The translations under genes and the position numbers were made by a program. A stretch of 62,070 bases of DNA from Tubiluchus corallicola (taxonomy: Eukaryota > Priapulida > Priapulimorpha > Priapulimorphida > Tubiluchidae), in assembly GCA_030141605.1 (NCBI GenBank), contig JAQGDQ010000836.1:27501-89570 (forward strand), in the 5' to 3' direction. Shown here one piece after another: positions 11,517-23,200 of this stretch; the first letter of the stretch is position 1; the number at the start of each line of letters is the position of its first letter. The notes under the pieces are model-generated. The model saw only the letters and a list, made by a program, of their open reading frames with translations. It was not told the DNA's origin and did no database searches.

Positions 11517-11830
11517 TTATTTATATTTATATTTTATATTTATGTATTAAAATAGTATAAAAGAAAGAATCAGCAGGCGCAGGCGCACTTCTGCTCATCC
11601 CATAAAACATAAAATTATTCACAAAATTAAAATCTATAAAAACATATATCGAATACATCTCATTAAAAGGGTCCTAAAAATATAAACTGAATATGAATTA
11701 TATGCTCTATACAACATGTTTTATACAATACTATGATATGGACAGAACCAATTAGGCCTACGAAAATCTTACATGTTTCGGACAAAGTTTCAGCAACGCA
11801 GTAAATTAACGTTAGTTAATTGACAATAAG
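11517..11830 (+). repeat. Dispersed repeat (family 4), copy 1
   Basis: Shares CAATCAGCAGGCGCA-type and TATGAATTATATGCT sequences in the same order with 24760-25090. Type unknown. It may be a SINE or LINE tail. Confidence 0.6.
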
Positions 11831-12164
11831 AACATTATAAAATGCTATTCGTAGAAGAGTTCAAGCACTAGTAGTTCAAAGTTGAGTGCACTTCTTGAAG
11901 AAAAATGACCGCGATGAACATCCTTGGTCGAAACGTAGTAGAGGACAAAAACCTCTTTTCTTAACTCATTTTGTGAGCTTATAATCAAACGAGTCTCGCG
12001 ACATGCGAAATAGAGGCTGAGTTACCTTGAAGAGAATGCCGCATCATGTTGGCTTGCTGCTCCATGTGTTTAATCCATAGTGATAAATTTGTGATGTCAG
12101 GATCACATTGGGCTGTTGTGCAAAGTGATGACACCCGTGACACAGGAGTAAAGATACGTTGACT

Positions 12165-12290
12165 TTAAAAAAAGAAACAAAGAAGAAGAAAGGAGAAAGA
12201 AAGATGCAAAGAGAGAGAAAGAAAGGAAGAAAGAAAGAAAAAGAAAACAAGAAAAAAAAGAGAGAAAGAAAAAAGAAATAACAAGAGAAA
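12165..12290. repeat. Purine-rich (GAAA/GAGA) tract
   Basis: About 125 bases almost entirely of A and G on the plus strand. Confidence 0.8.
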
Positions 12291-12427
12291 AGCGTGCCTC
12301 CTTACTTTATTTTGACTTGAACATGCATGTAGAGTTTCTTAATATCCTGTCAGCAGGTATTTTGGCCGAATTAAATAGTACATTAATTCCAATAGAGGAC
12401 GTTAAAATTGCCACACTAGTTCCATGT

Positions 12428-13001
12428 TTAAAGGACAAGAAAAATGGGTACCTAAAGTAGGTTTCAGAAAAATCGCCTTAAAAACTTTAAAGCAATTTTA
12501 CGCGTATATCTTACTCGCACTGAAAGGAATTTTAGTTTGTTTTCATTTTAGATCTCCCGCAATACTGTTCCGAAGTCGCCATTACATGACGTAATGTACC
12601 AAACGTAAGGCCATGTTAAATTATATCCCAAAAGACTTCCATCCAAATCTATGATACTTAGCATTTCGCTTACCCGCTGGAAAAACTCATGCAACTAGAA
12701 AAGAACATTTTTAATTATTTAAAATGTTTTCACGTATTGGTAAAATGTCGCTGACTCACCCTCCAAGGTGCACCACTCACTAACCAAAAAACGTATTTCT
12801 AATCTTATTGACAAGATAATGTCCTGTCGTCAAAATGGCTGCGTCTAACGGTCATCGCGGAAATTTAAATTTACATATTTTGTACAGCGTGACTACGATT
12901 CAAGTTCTGTATGTAAAAAGACAGTACGTAAGACGTAAGACGTAAATTTCAAGACGAATTTTTTAATGTTTATGTTTATGGAGGGTTTTCTTGTGTTTTA
13001 A
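12428..13001 (+). mobile_element. TTAA MITE family 1, copy 3
   Basis: TTAAAGGACAAG at the left, CTTGTGTTTTAA at the right. It is aligned with the copy at 47711-48349 and shortened internally. Confidence 0.85.
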
Positions 13002-13614
13002 CAATCAAAGTTTTAATTTGTCACGAAATGGCATAATTAATTATTAATGCATCACAAAATTATCTCCTGTCCTTACATCCTTATACAGAAAATCTAGCAA
13101 CAAAATCTCATCAAAAATCATAAATGCGCACGGCAATAAACCAATTTACTAATTTAGTTAAGTAAGGCAATTATGTTCTATGTAATTACGTTATAACGTT
13201 GCATATAATAAAAAACTCAGTTATCTATAAGTGCAGTAACCCGTGGATGGTGGAATGCAAGAAATGGTAATTATTTTTATTCACGTCATCCACTGACCTT
13301 CGGCTACGTGTTTTATTGTCATTCCAGAACGTTTGCGACACAGCACTGGTCACAGCACTGCTAGCCCTGACCATTGACCTGAACTGACCAATTTCGTCAA
13401 CGTCTTTGTTTACGTCAGGACCTGGTGACGCGTAGGCGGTAACAGGACGTTGACCGCTCGGAACTTCTACTCTTTCCTAATTGGTCAAATGGTCATCTGT
13501 CTTCCAGAACTATGCGGAATTTAACTAGCTTCCTGTACACAGGCGTGCATTGCTTTTGCATTATAACACCATTATATCACTTTTTTGTTGTAGTGTTTTA
13601 TTTCATAATATTTT

Positions 13615-13965
13615 AACAAGAACAATAGCAGTAACAGCAACAACAACAGCAACAACAACAACAACAGAGACAGTGACTGCGACAGCAGCATCGGCAACAA
13701 TAACAGCAACTACAAAAACAGCGACAATGGCAGCAGCAGTAGTAAAAACAAAACAGCAGTGGCAGCAGCAACAACAACAACAACAACAACAGCTGCAGCA
13801 GCAGCAGCAGCAACAGCAACAACAAGGACAGAGATAGTGACAGCGACAGCAGCAGCAGCATCGGCAAAAACAAAAATAGCAGCAACTACAACAACAGCGA
13901 CCCGGCAGCAGCATCGGCAAAAATAAAAACAGCAGCAACAACAACAACAGCAACAATAACAACAA

Positions 13966-13997
<32 letters not shown>

Positions 13998-13999
13998 GC

Positions 14000-14036
<37 letters not shown>

Positions 14037-14078
14037 GCAGCAGCAGCAGCAGCAGCAACAGCAACAGCAACAACAACT

Positions 14079-14112
<34 letters not shown>

Positions 14113-14132
14113 CAACAGCAGCAACAACAACA
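13615..14132. repeat. CAG/CAA trinucleotide tract
   Basis: About 520 bases of CAG, CAA and related triplets. Poly-Leu, poly-Cys and poly-Gln open frames on both strands are by-products, with no splice or domain context. Confidence 0.95.
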
Positions 14133-15338
14133 CTGCTGTCTATAACTCTGATTGTCTATAATTTTGTTGCTACAGTTTTGCTGCCTGCAATATTGTAACC
14201 AACCTTGTTCACTCACCGCTTAGTCGGCACCAGTTTGTACCAAAGTGAAATTCAGGAGAAAGAATGAGTCGCATTTGATGCACGAATCTTATTTGTGGAA
14301 ACCTACCTTGTTTCTGGAAATAATAAATTTAAAACTCAATAATACGAGCCAAGAGAAACGATTACCGCTTATTCCGGATTGTATTCTAATATCCCACAGG
14401 TAAAATCACCGTTTTACAATCATACGCTTAGAAAATCCCGCCCTAATGTCGCACGTTCATAACTATACCAACAGGTGTGTACGCTATGCGCGCGTAATGT
14501 ACAGAAGAAAAAACCAAGTTTTGATTATGATTTAAACAAACTTTAAAGAATTTTAGGAATAAGGAGAAAACCCTTCACAGCAGTCTGGTATTTCAATAAT
14601 TAGGAATGCTTAAACAATTCATTCTTTTTTACGTTTCCATGTGTAAATAAGAAATCAAATTTAATGTTAACAGCACAAAGAACTTTACGCAAATTCAAAA
14701 CATTTTACGCAGGTAGAATATTGTGAAGATATTTTACAGTTTAGTAGTTGTCAGAAAATTAAGTATGGAGATTTTATTAAACTATAAAAGAAAAAGGCAA
14801 ATCGATTCCATGGCTAGAATCTGTCAAAACAACCTTCCTACATACGGAGTTCTTGCGTCCTTTAAATGTGATATTTGAAATCTTTAGTTAAACTGCACAA
14901 TCAATACCGTATTTTTCTTTTTACTTAATTAAATGTACACCCACTTAAAGCATTATTAGTACAAGAGTATCATTTCAGATAATTGCTGTGTTGCTTATTC
15001 CATTTTATTATTTTTACTCGGTGTGATCAGAGTTGCGTGCATTCGTTAATTGCGTATAACACATTTTATAGCGATGCTTTCATTTAATTGTCTGTTATCA
15101 TGGCGAAATTGGGCAAATTTGTATGATTAAGACGCATGATTGATATCATATACATAAGTGAAAAGTTATTATACCCACGAACAGGTCAAGGCGGCGGGCA
15201 GATAGCTAAATAGGGGTGGAAAGGGTCAAACAGCGGTGTCGTGTATGGTTCAAATACATACATGTCAATACACACGGTCAAATACATAATTAAAAAAATT
15301 AAAAGTGTAACGTGTGGCATAAATCTCTTGTACTTAAC
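14133..15338. other. Non-coding stretch
   Basis: AT-rich intergenic DNA. I see no exon, repeat pair or RNA gene in it. Confidence 0.5.
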
Positions 15339-15700
15339 TAACTTTCAATTATGTTAAATTACACCACTGAGATAATTTGAGAAAGTTGTTTTAAATTTAA
15401 CCACAAATTTTCATTTTTACCTTCTTTTTCTTCGTAGCTTTTGTAAAAGGACGCTTCCATATGAAAAGAAATTCGAAACATTTGCTAAGTTTTTATACAC
15501 CATAATATCTATATCTATAGTTAGATAGATATTATACTGTGTAGAAACTTAGCAAATGTTTCGAATGTCTTTTCATATGGAAGTGTCCTTTTACAAAAGC
15601 TACGTAGAAAAAGAAGGTAAAAGTGAAAATTTGGGATTAAATTTAAAACAACTTTCTCATATAATCTCAGCGGTGTAATTTAACATAATTGAAAGTTAAT
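15339..15700. mobile_element. Long palindrome (foldback MITE)
   Basis: Two arms of about 165 bases are inverted copies. TAACTTTCAATTATG opens the left and CATAATTGAAAGTTAA closes the right, with a short TATCTA-rich loop near 15,515. No coding capacity. Confidence 0.85.
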
Positions 15701-15735
15701 TATATATATATATATATATATATATGATAGATAGG

Positions 15736-15802
<67 letters not shown>

Positions 15803-15803
15803 T

Positions 15804-15844
<41 letters not shown>
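15701..15844. repeat. (TA)n followed by (GATA)n microsatellite
   Basis: Alternating TA then about 30 GATA units, immediately next to the palindrome, with one GTTA interruption. Confidence 0.95.
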
Positions 15845-16097
15845 GTAAATATAGAAATAGAATCTGAGTAATTTAGAATGAAGTTTTCAGATTGTAGTAT
15901 ATTAGCTAAATCTCAAACCGAAAACTATAAATTATTATCAGTTGATTGAACCTCAATTAGGAAGACGCTAATTTAGTTACTTTTAAAGGCAAATGATTCA
16001 CATAAGTGACTTTGTTAGCATAATTATAGAATATACAACTAATTGCTGTTTCATAAGTGTCGTATACTTCAGACCCGTTGCGCTTTGTGCGCTTTGT

Positions 16098-16330
16098 ATG
16101 GGGGATGCATGGCCAAGTGGTTACTTGGCTACTGATCGCATGTGGAGTTTCGAGTGATACAGTGATATACAACTCCTTCACGACTCTCCGGTCCACCTTC
16201 CTGCTTGATAATTCAAAAGATACCTGGTTTTTGAGCACAATAATTGAGGAAAGAGAGGGTCCCCTACCCTCTGACAGAGCCAAAGACGGATGGTTACGAC
16301 ATCTATGTACGAAGCCTCGGCACTAGGACA
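16098..16330 (+). mobile_element. Possible tRNA-derived SINE
   Basis: TGGCCAAGTGGTTA resembles a tRNA A box and GGAGTTTCGAGTG, about 40 bases on, resembles a B box. A non-tRNA body follows. I could not define target duplications. Confidence 0.4.
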
Positions 16331-17515
16331 ACTCTCTAGACTTTCGATCGACTCGCCTTTCTTCAGTTAGCTGTCCTCCTTGTGTGCTGCAACACGAGAA
16401 ACAGAGATTCAGCGATCTTGCAGAGCAAGCTGCATCGTGATGGTTTGGTGAAAAATTCGGCGCCTAGTGCCAGATATTGCTGATTCTTTAGGAAAACAAA
16501 CGCATCTGAGATGCGCGGTCAACCACGTAGTGTTTCATTCTAGTAGCAGAAACTTTTTTCACACGTTCTACGCTGTTTGACATTAATTTCATTCCACCTT
16601 TAAAGTTATTGAATGGAGAGCTTTTGAAACTAGTGGCCTTATGTCTGTCTTAAAGCAGCTCAACGATGCGCTTGGCCAGCAGATGGCGCTGGCTGTTTTG
16701 TACGTTATACCTCAATAAACGTGATTACAGCGCACTTCATTTCTACAGGTAGACCACGTTCTTCCGTATTTGCATTCTTGTGGTTTAAAGCAATAAAAAC
16801 ATTTATAATCTTATAAAAAACAGTACATAGAGCACAGTAGCAAGATTTATGCTCTGTTATTGTATTCATTAAACAACAAATAACTTTTCCTCAAGCTTCA
16901 CATATCATAAGCACTATGAAATCTATATGCTTAGTCAATAAACAATCATTATAGACGAATAAATAAATAAGAAAATTTAACAACACTGCTACATAAATAT
17001 ACAAATTAAATAAATTTGATCAATAGGCCTGTCGTAACAATAATAACAACTTAATAAGATAAATATTATTTACACAATTGTCATAAAAATGGCGTGCCTG
17101 TTCAGTTGTCACTTAAAATGTACGAACAGTTATGAAAAATTCTGAAAGGTCACAGTTTTTTAAGCAGTTTGGCATTCAGTGAGTCTCAACCCTGCACTCT
17201 ACGGTAGAGCCTACTGTTAACTACTAATACTCGTAATTGTGGCAGTACCAAAACCTCACTAAATATCAATGAAAATTTTATTAGAAGAGGCGCTGAAACG
17301 GCAACGGTGTATTTCAAACCACGTTTGGAATGTGCAACGACAGAAATAGCTGCAGTCGGTATGACAGATAGGTACCCATTTACTTACTAACCACGACTGG
17401 CGGTGCTTAACTCTTGGAACACACTACGTCCTCAGCTGTACGAATATTACATTGAGTATTCTTATAAGTTAATTAATTAGAGCTAAACAAAAATACAGCA
17501 GATTGTATCTCACAC
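16331..17515. other. Non-coding stretch
   Basis: AT-rich intergenic DNA between the putative SINE and the MITE. No supported gene. Confidence 0.5.
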
Positions 17516-18066
17516 TTAAAGAAAAACCGGACGATTGTTTAGACTCAATCTCATTTTAATTTACTGTCCAAAATATACATTTTCTTGCCTATAAAAGTTA
17601 ACAATTGTTCCTTATATTTGAATAATTAGCTTAGAAAGTTAATTAACGGCAACCGAACTCAGCTATTGCTTACGTCAGAAACTAGCCACAGTTTGTGCAA
17701 TGGCAGGCGTCTTCCCTTGCGCGTCAAGCAGATTTGCGTAGGTGTTACAGTGCTGCTTAATGATGTCCCGAAAAATGGGGTTTACATCATATGACGTCAG
17801 AAACTAACACAGCAGTTCATGATTATGCTTATTAAGGTACCGCATTCTATTTGTCGGTCACGCGAATGTGACAAAAAGGTGCCATTGCCAATCTTAGTAC
17901 ATCCACTGAGCCGCGCATAGCTTTGAAAGTTTAGCGAAATTTGAGTATCTGAGGTAATTATTATTTAATCTAAGCTTTGATTTAAAATAAGCTATCGTAG
18001 TTTTCAATATTTTAGAGCATTTTTATTCTGAACTAATGTTCACACAATCATCCGGTTTTCCTTTAA
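17516..18066 (+). mobile_element. TTAA MITE family 2, copy 2
   Basis: TTAA at both ends, with ACCGGACGATTG and CAATCATCCGGT termini. It lies 233 bases beyond the gene B stop. On the minus strand it offers AATAAA at 18027-18022, a possible polyadenylation signal for gene B. Confidence 0.9.
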
Positions 18067-18298
18067 TAACCTCTGATATATTTTGCATAAAGAGTCGTAA
18101 TACATAGCATAGAGGTGGAAATGATAAGCTCCAAATATCGGTTCAATTTGAACTATAAAAACGGTAAATTAAGATCGAGTTCAGTGCCTATTTGCAGATC
18201 ATTTCACAAAGCTACAGCTTCACAAGAGTTTAGGCTTGTCCAACCCTGAGAGCTCCGGGATTATAAAAGTAAAAATATACTATAGAGGTGATGCTATG

Positions 18299-18459
18299 TT
18301 AAAAAGGCGCGTTTTTTATTATTTTTCTGTTCCTATAGCACATCAAAACGGTGACAACGACGGCGGCGAGGATGATGATAGACATGATAATGACGCCAGC
18401 CATAAAACCACCCTTACTGATGCAAAAACCCTCATTTGTCTCTGAATAGTTCCTGAAAT
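18299..18459 (-). other. Gene B last exon: transmembrane helix and tail
   Basis: The acceptor CTTCCAG precedes 18459. The joining codon is TAT, split 1+2. The exon encodes a short ectodomain stalk, a hydrophobic run (GVIIMSIIILAAVVVTVL) and a basic cytoplasmic tail CYRNRKIIKNAPF. The alternative AG eight bases downstream would create an immediate stop, which supports the chosen site. Confidence 0.85.
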
Positions 18460-20262
18460 CTGGAAGAAAAATAATACCATGATAAAAGCAGATAAATCAC
18501 AGAAGTCACACTTACTTATTTAGATAACGTTAAAGACAAGTAAAGGCCAGTGCACACAGATGTTGCAATTTAGTGACGGTAAGTGCGGTTCTTGCAGCGT
18601 GTGAAAGCTACCGGAACTGACTTGATTAAAGAATCAATGAATTAATAACCAATCAACAATCGTTTAGTGGTGATTTGGGAAAGAAGAGTGCTAAGGGAGT
18701 GAATGCTTCATAAGATTAAACTAAACATTTTGCTAATTAGATTATTTTTTACGTAATTTCATTTAGGCTAAGTTAACCTTAAAAAAGCATGGGACAAGAA
18801 CACCTTGAATTACAGTACATAAACATCTTGAATAAAAGTATATAAACATGTTGAATTACGGTACGCAAAACATCTTGAACTATAGTACATAAAACATCTT
18901 GAATTACAGTACATAAAACATCTTGAATTGCAGTACATAAAACATCTTGAATTACAGTACATAAAACATCTTGAATTGCAGTACATAAAACATCTTGAAT
19001 TACAGTACATAAAACATCTTGTACCCGACGATTTTAAATACTATAACTTTGCATAATGAATGGGTTTGTTTGTGTGGAAACCTAGTTCTTATCACAAAAA
19101 TGAAATATACGGTATATGTACGTGAACAAAGTTTGCACCACAACAACTAAATTATACTTGACGTTTCGAATCTGCAACTTGGTTCATCATCAACTACAGT
19201 ATTATGCCATGTTTCATTTTTGTGATTTGCATGACGAAGTCTCCACTAATGATACTTTTAATGATACTTACACTTTTCTACATTAACCCTTTCGTCTCCA
19301 GGTATAAACACAGCCACATTACGGTATAACTCCATCTCTTCCGCTATGGTCACGTTTCTAAACTCCTCAGTTTCTCTTTTATACCTTTTATTTCCATCGC
19401 AAGAAGGCTAAACAAAAAAGTAAAAAATAAGAAAGATGGTAGTATAGCGTGCTTTTATAAAAGACAATACTTTAAGGCAGAACAAAAGCTATGTCTTTAT
19501 TACAAAAAAAGCTAGTCTATACGACACCGTAGGACTTAAAACTTACATTAACGCTTTTTAAGAAGCCTGAAAAACTAAAGTGGAGATTTCACAATATGGT
19601 TTGCAAGAAGATTATTCAAGTAACATCCAGGGATTATGTTAGAACTGAAATAACATGAATCATATAACAACAAGATAACCTAATATCGTTTATAAACATT
19701 ATCGGAACAAGGCTTCATAAAATAACGAAATGTCATCAAAGAAGTGAAATTACCTGGTAGCATTTATGCTGACAAAGTTGAATATTGCAAGTGAAATAGA
19801 CGTTCTGTTTGTCTGGGAATTTGAAAGCTCGGAAGTGAGCAAAAGCAGCGGTTTGGTACTTCTCTATCGTCTGCTTTTGAGGATGTTGGATAATTTTTGG
19901 CACTAATGAGCAACCGTATTCGTCGAAGAGTACAACGTGATGCTTGCCGTATCCGTCGTGAGCTACGCATGTGCTGACAAAGATGTCATAATTCGCTAAA
20001 AGAGAAAAGGAATTTTTTAAACAGCTGGTTAGAATAACTTAGTTTGTCATACTAGTAACACTTTGTGCTTTAAACAAAATTGTCAAAGAATAAGGCAAAT
20101 AAGGTCTAACAAATTCATTTTGCAGTAAAAGAATTTGCCCGTCAGTGTGTTGCAACAAGAAGAGCAAAAGTGTTAATACCTTTAGATAGTGGCACACCAG
20201 CAGTAACGGTAGCAATGGCAACAGCAACAAGAGCATTAGCACTAGCATAACCGCAAAAGTTT

Positions 20263-20297
<35 letters not shown>

Positions 20298-23200
20298 CCA
20301 ATAGCAGCAGTAGTAGTAGCTGCAGCAGTAGCAGTAGCAGTAGCAGCAGCAACAGCCGCTGCAGCATCAGCATCAGCATCAGCAACAGCAACAGCAGCAG
20401 CAGCAGTTGTACCAATAGCAGCAGTAATAGTAGCTGCAGCAGTAGCAGTAGCAGTAGCAGCAGCAGCAGCAACAGCCGCTGCAGCATCAGCATCAGCATC
20501 AGCAGCAGCATCAGCAGCAGCAGTTGTACCAATAGCAGCAGTAGTAGTAGCTGCAGCAGTAGCAGTAGCAGTAGCAGCAGCAGCAGTAGCATCAGCATCA
20601 TCATCATCAGCAGCAGCAGCAGCAGCACTTGTTGTAGCAATAGCAGCAGTAGTAGTAGCTGTAGCAGCAGCAGTAGCAGTAGCAGCAGCAGCAGCAGTAG
20701 CATCATCAGCAGCAGTAGCAGCAGCAGCATCAGTAGCAGCAGCAGTAGCAGCATCAGCAGCTGCAGCATCAGCAGCAGCGCCAGCAGCAGCAGCAGCAGC
20801 AACAACCGCTGCAGCATCAGCATCAGCAACAGCAGCAGCAGTAGCAGCATCAGCAGCAGCACCACCACCACCAGCAGCAGCATCAGCAACAGCCGCTGCA
20901 GCATCGGCATCAGCAGCAGCAGCAGCAATGCAGCATATAGCAGCGGGAGCAGTTATTAGCAACAGTAAGTTGACAATAAGCTATGGTAGTGACATCAGCT
21001 AATAGTAACAGCATTGGTAACCGCGACAATACATTGAAACGGTAGCTGTAACAGCATCACAGTAGGAGTTACAGTAGCAAACAGCAGCAGTGGAGTTGGC
21101 AGTAGCAACAGTAGGAGCTGTTGCAGTATTACAGAAGCAGCTGCTTTGTGCTGCCACCTAGTGTAAAAATTAATATCAAAACGATCTGTAGAGCGAGAGA
21201 ACGCAACGTACTTGTCCCAGCTTTGCTCAGACATAGCACGCTTGAATCACTGCGAAAATTATCCCTCGAAGAAACAAACTGAAGATTGTACAACTAATAC
21301 TTACTGTTGTCAGCTAAAATAATGACCAACGTCCCATAATCACCCACCAGCAGCCCGTTGGTATTTGGCGCCCTGATGTCTTTGCCAGCCACAACCTTGA
21401 TTGAAACATCAGGTATAGGAATCTTGTAGACTGGTGCAGGAGTCGTCTGTAGCATTCTGAAATCAAACGCAAACGCAAACGTTACAGAGCATATAATCAT
21501 ATCCTACATACTTAGAATTCAATAAATAGTGAATATGAAATCAACTCGATAAAATCAAAATTAAATATAATTCAATAATAATTCCAAAAAGGCTGTAAGA
21601 GCACAGACCACTGGCGAAAACACAAATTTGTCGAGTATCTCTCTAAACTACGGCCAAATCACGTTGAAAACACCGGTGCTCGTCTGATCACCGAAGTTAA
21701 GCAACGTAGAGCCTGGTTAGTACTTGCATGGGTGACCGCCTAGGAATACCAGGTGCTGTAGCTTGCGGGATGCCCACACTGTATCTGGACAGTAGGCGGA
21801 GGAGCTGCACAGGCAGCCAACGGCTAGAGGGCGGAGGAGGTCAAGTGACCCAACGGCCATGTGTAGAGGAGTAAACCTTCCAAATCAGGAGTGGAGCCCC
21901 GAAGGCGGACCAGTGCAGCATGCTCACTGACTCCGGCAGCTCCTGCAGCCAACCTGGTGCCAAATGTATCGCTCCGCTTTCCTTTGGACTACACCAGCGA
22001 GGAAGAGAGGGGTTCCTGTTGTCTGGGCCACTCAGGATCTCCATACGCCTTGCCCAGGCGTGCGCCCTGGAGACGTTCAAGGATCGCACTGCTCAGCCAA
22101 AGTCGACGCTGCTGCTCCATCAATGTGATCAATAACTGACTCTCTTGGCGCACATTCCATTGCCTTCCGAGACAGAAGGACGCCAACCATTTCTCTAAAC
22201 TCAAAAAACGCGATTAAGAGAACCTCAGCTTATATTGCTTCTCTTCCTTGCTGTTAGAAGTCCACGCAATATGCTTGAGTATTACTATCACTGTTACAAT
22301 GCTTGGGTCTCCTTCTATTAAAACTCTCATTGAAAATACTCACTGCGCAAAGATAAAACACTCAGAAAAAAAGCAACTTGCTGGCCATGATGAATTTTGA
22401 GATCAGTTCAATTTTAAACCAACACGAATATATTAATTATCGTATCTAGTGCATAAAATTTGTTCGAAGGTTGAAGGGTTTGACAAGAGTTTGAAGGGTT
22501 AACCAACCATTAGACAAAACGTATGACGTCTGTCGTCTGCAAGCGGCTTGCTAAGCAGTTACTTGAAGTCAGTATAGGAAATCTTTCACAATCATGTACG
22601 AGTTAAGAAGTTCATAAGATTGCCAGCATGGTTCTGCTGTTTCGTGAAGTTTTTTTGAAGTTTTTGTTATTATCACACTCAGTACAATATAATGACGTGT
22701 AATACACGGTAACATCAAAAAATTGTTCCACATACTAATAAATTATTTTATTATGTAATTATTAAATGATAATGTATCATACACTATCGTTATCATAAAA
22801 GAATATTTGTACTGCAGTGGGCTAGAGTAGCAAAGGCTTGTATAAGCCCACTGTCATGTGAACCAGATAAAAAAAGAATGGATGAGCGAACAAAAAAAGA
22901 ACTGGGAGAAAGGTTAGATCACACAGGACCGGAAGAAGCATGTGTTAGTGGAAATAGTAGGAAGAAAGATACACTTACGGTACTGTGACCCCAGTATCCA
23001 AGCTCTTAGGTTTTGGGGATTCGAACTCGCACGCCACACTGTAGGCTCTGTCCCAAGCTTCTAGGATGGCCAGAGTTGATTCCATCATGACTATGATCAC
23101 GTTCTGAAAACGCGTTTTCTTCACGTCACCGTATCCCTTTACCTGAAATTAAAATCAATGCATTATTGTCTTGACAAATGGTACGTAATTCAGAATTTAC

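Noticed and set aside
11104-11555. Ser/Leu-rich and Arg/Glu-rich open frames
   Set aside because: Translations of the CT/GA microsatellite.
13550-14216. Poly-Gln, poly-Leu and poly-Cys open frames
   Set aside because: Translations of the CAG/CAA array in several frames. No flanking exons.
20039-20962. 307-codon Ala-rich open frame
   Set aside because: Lies within an intron of the ZP gene whose flanking exons splice in phase. The composition is that of a trinucleotide repeat.
21650-21768. Functional 5S rRNA gene
   Set aside because: The 5S-like part is diverged, joined to a long non-5S body and bounded by target duplications, so it is a SINE head.
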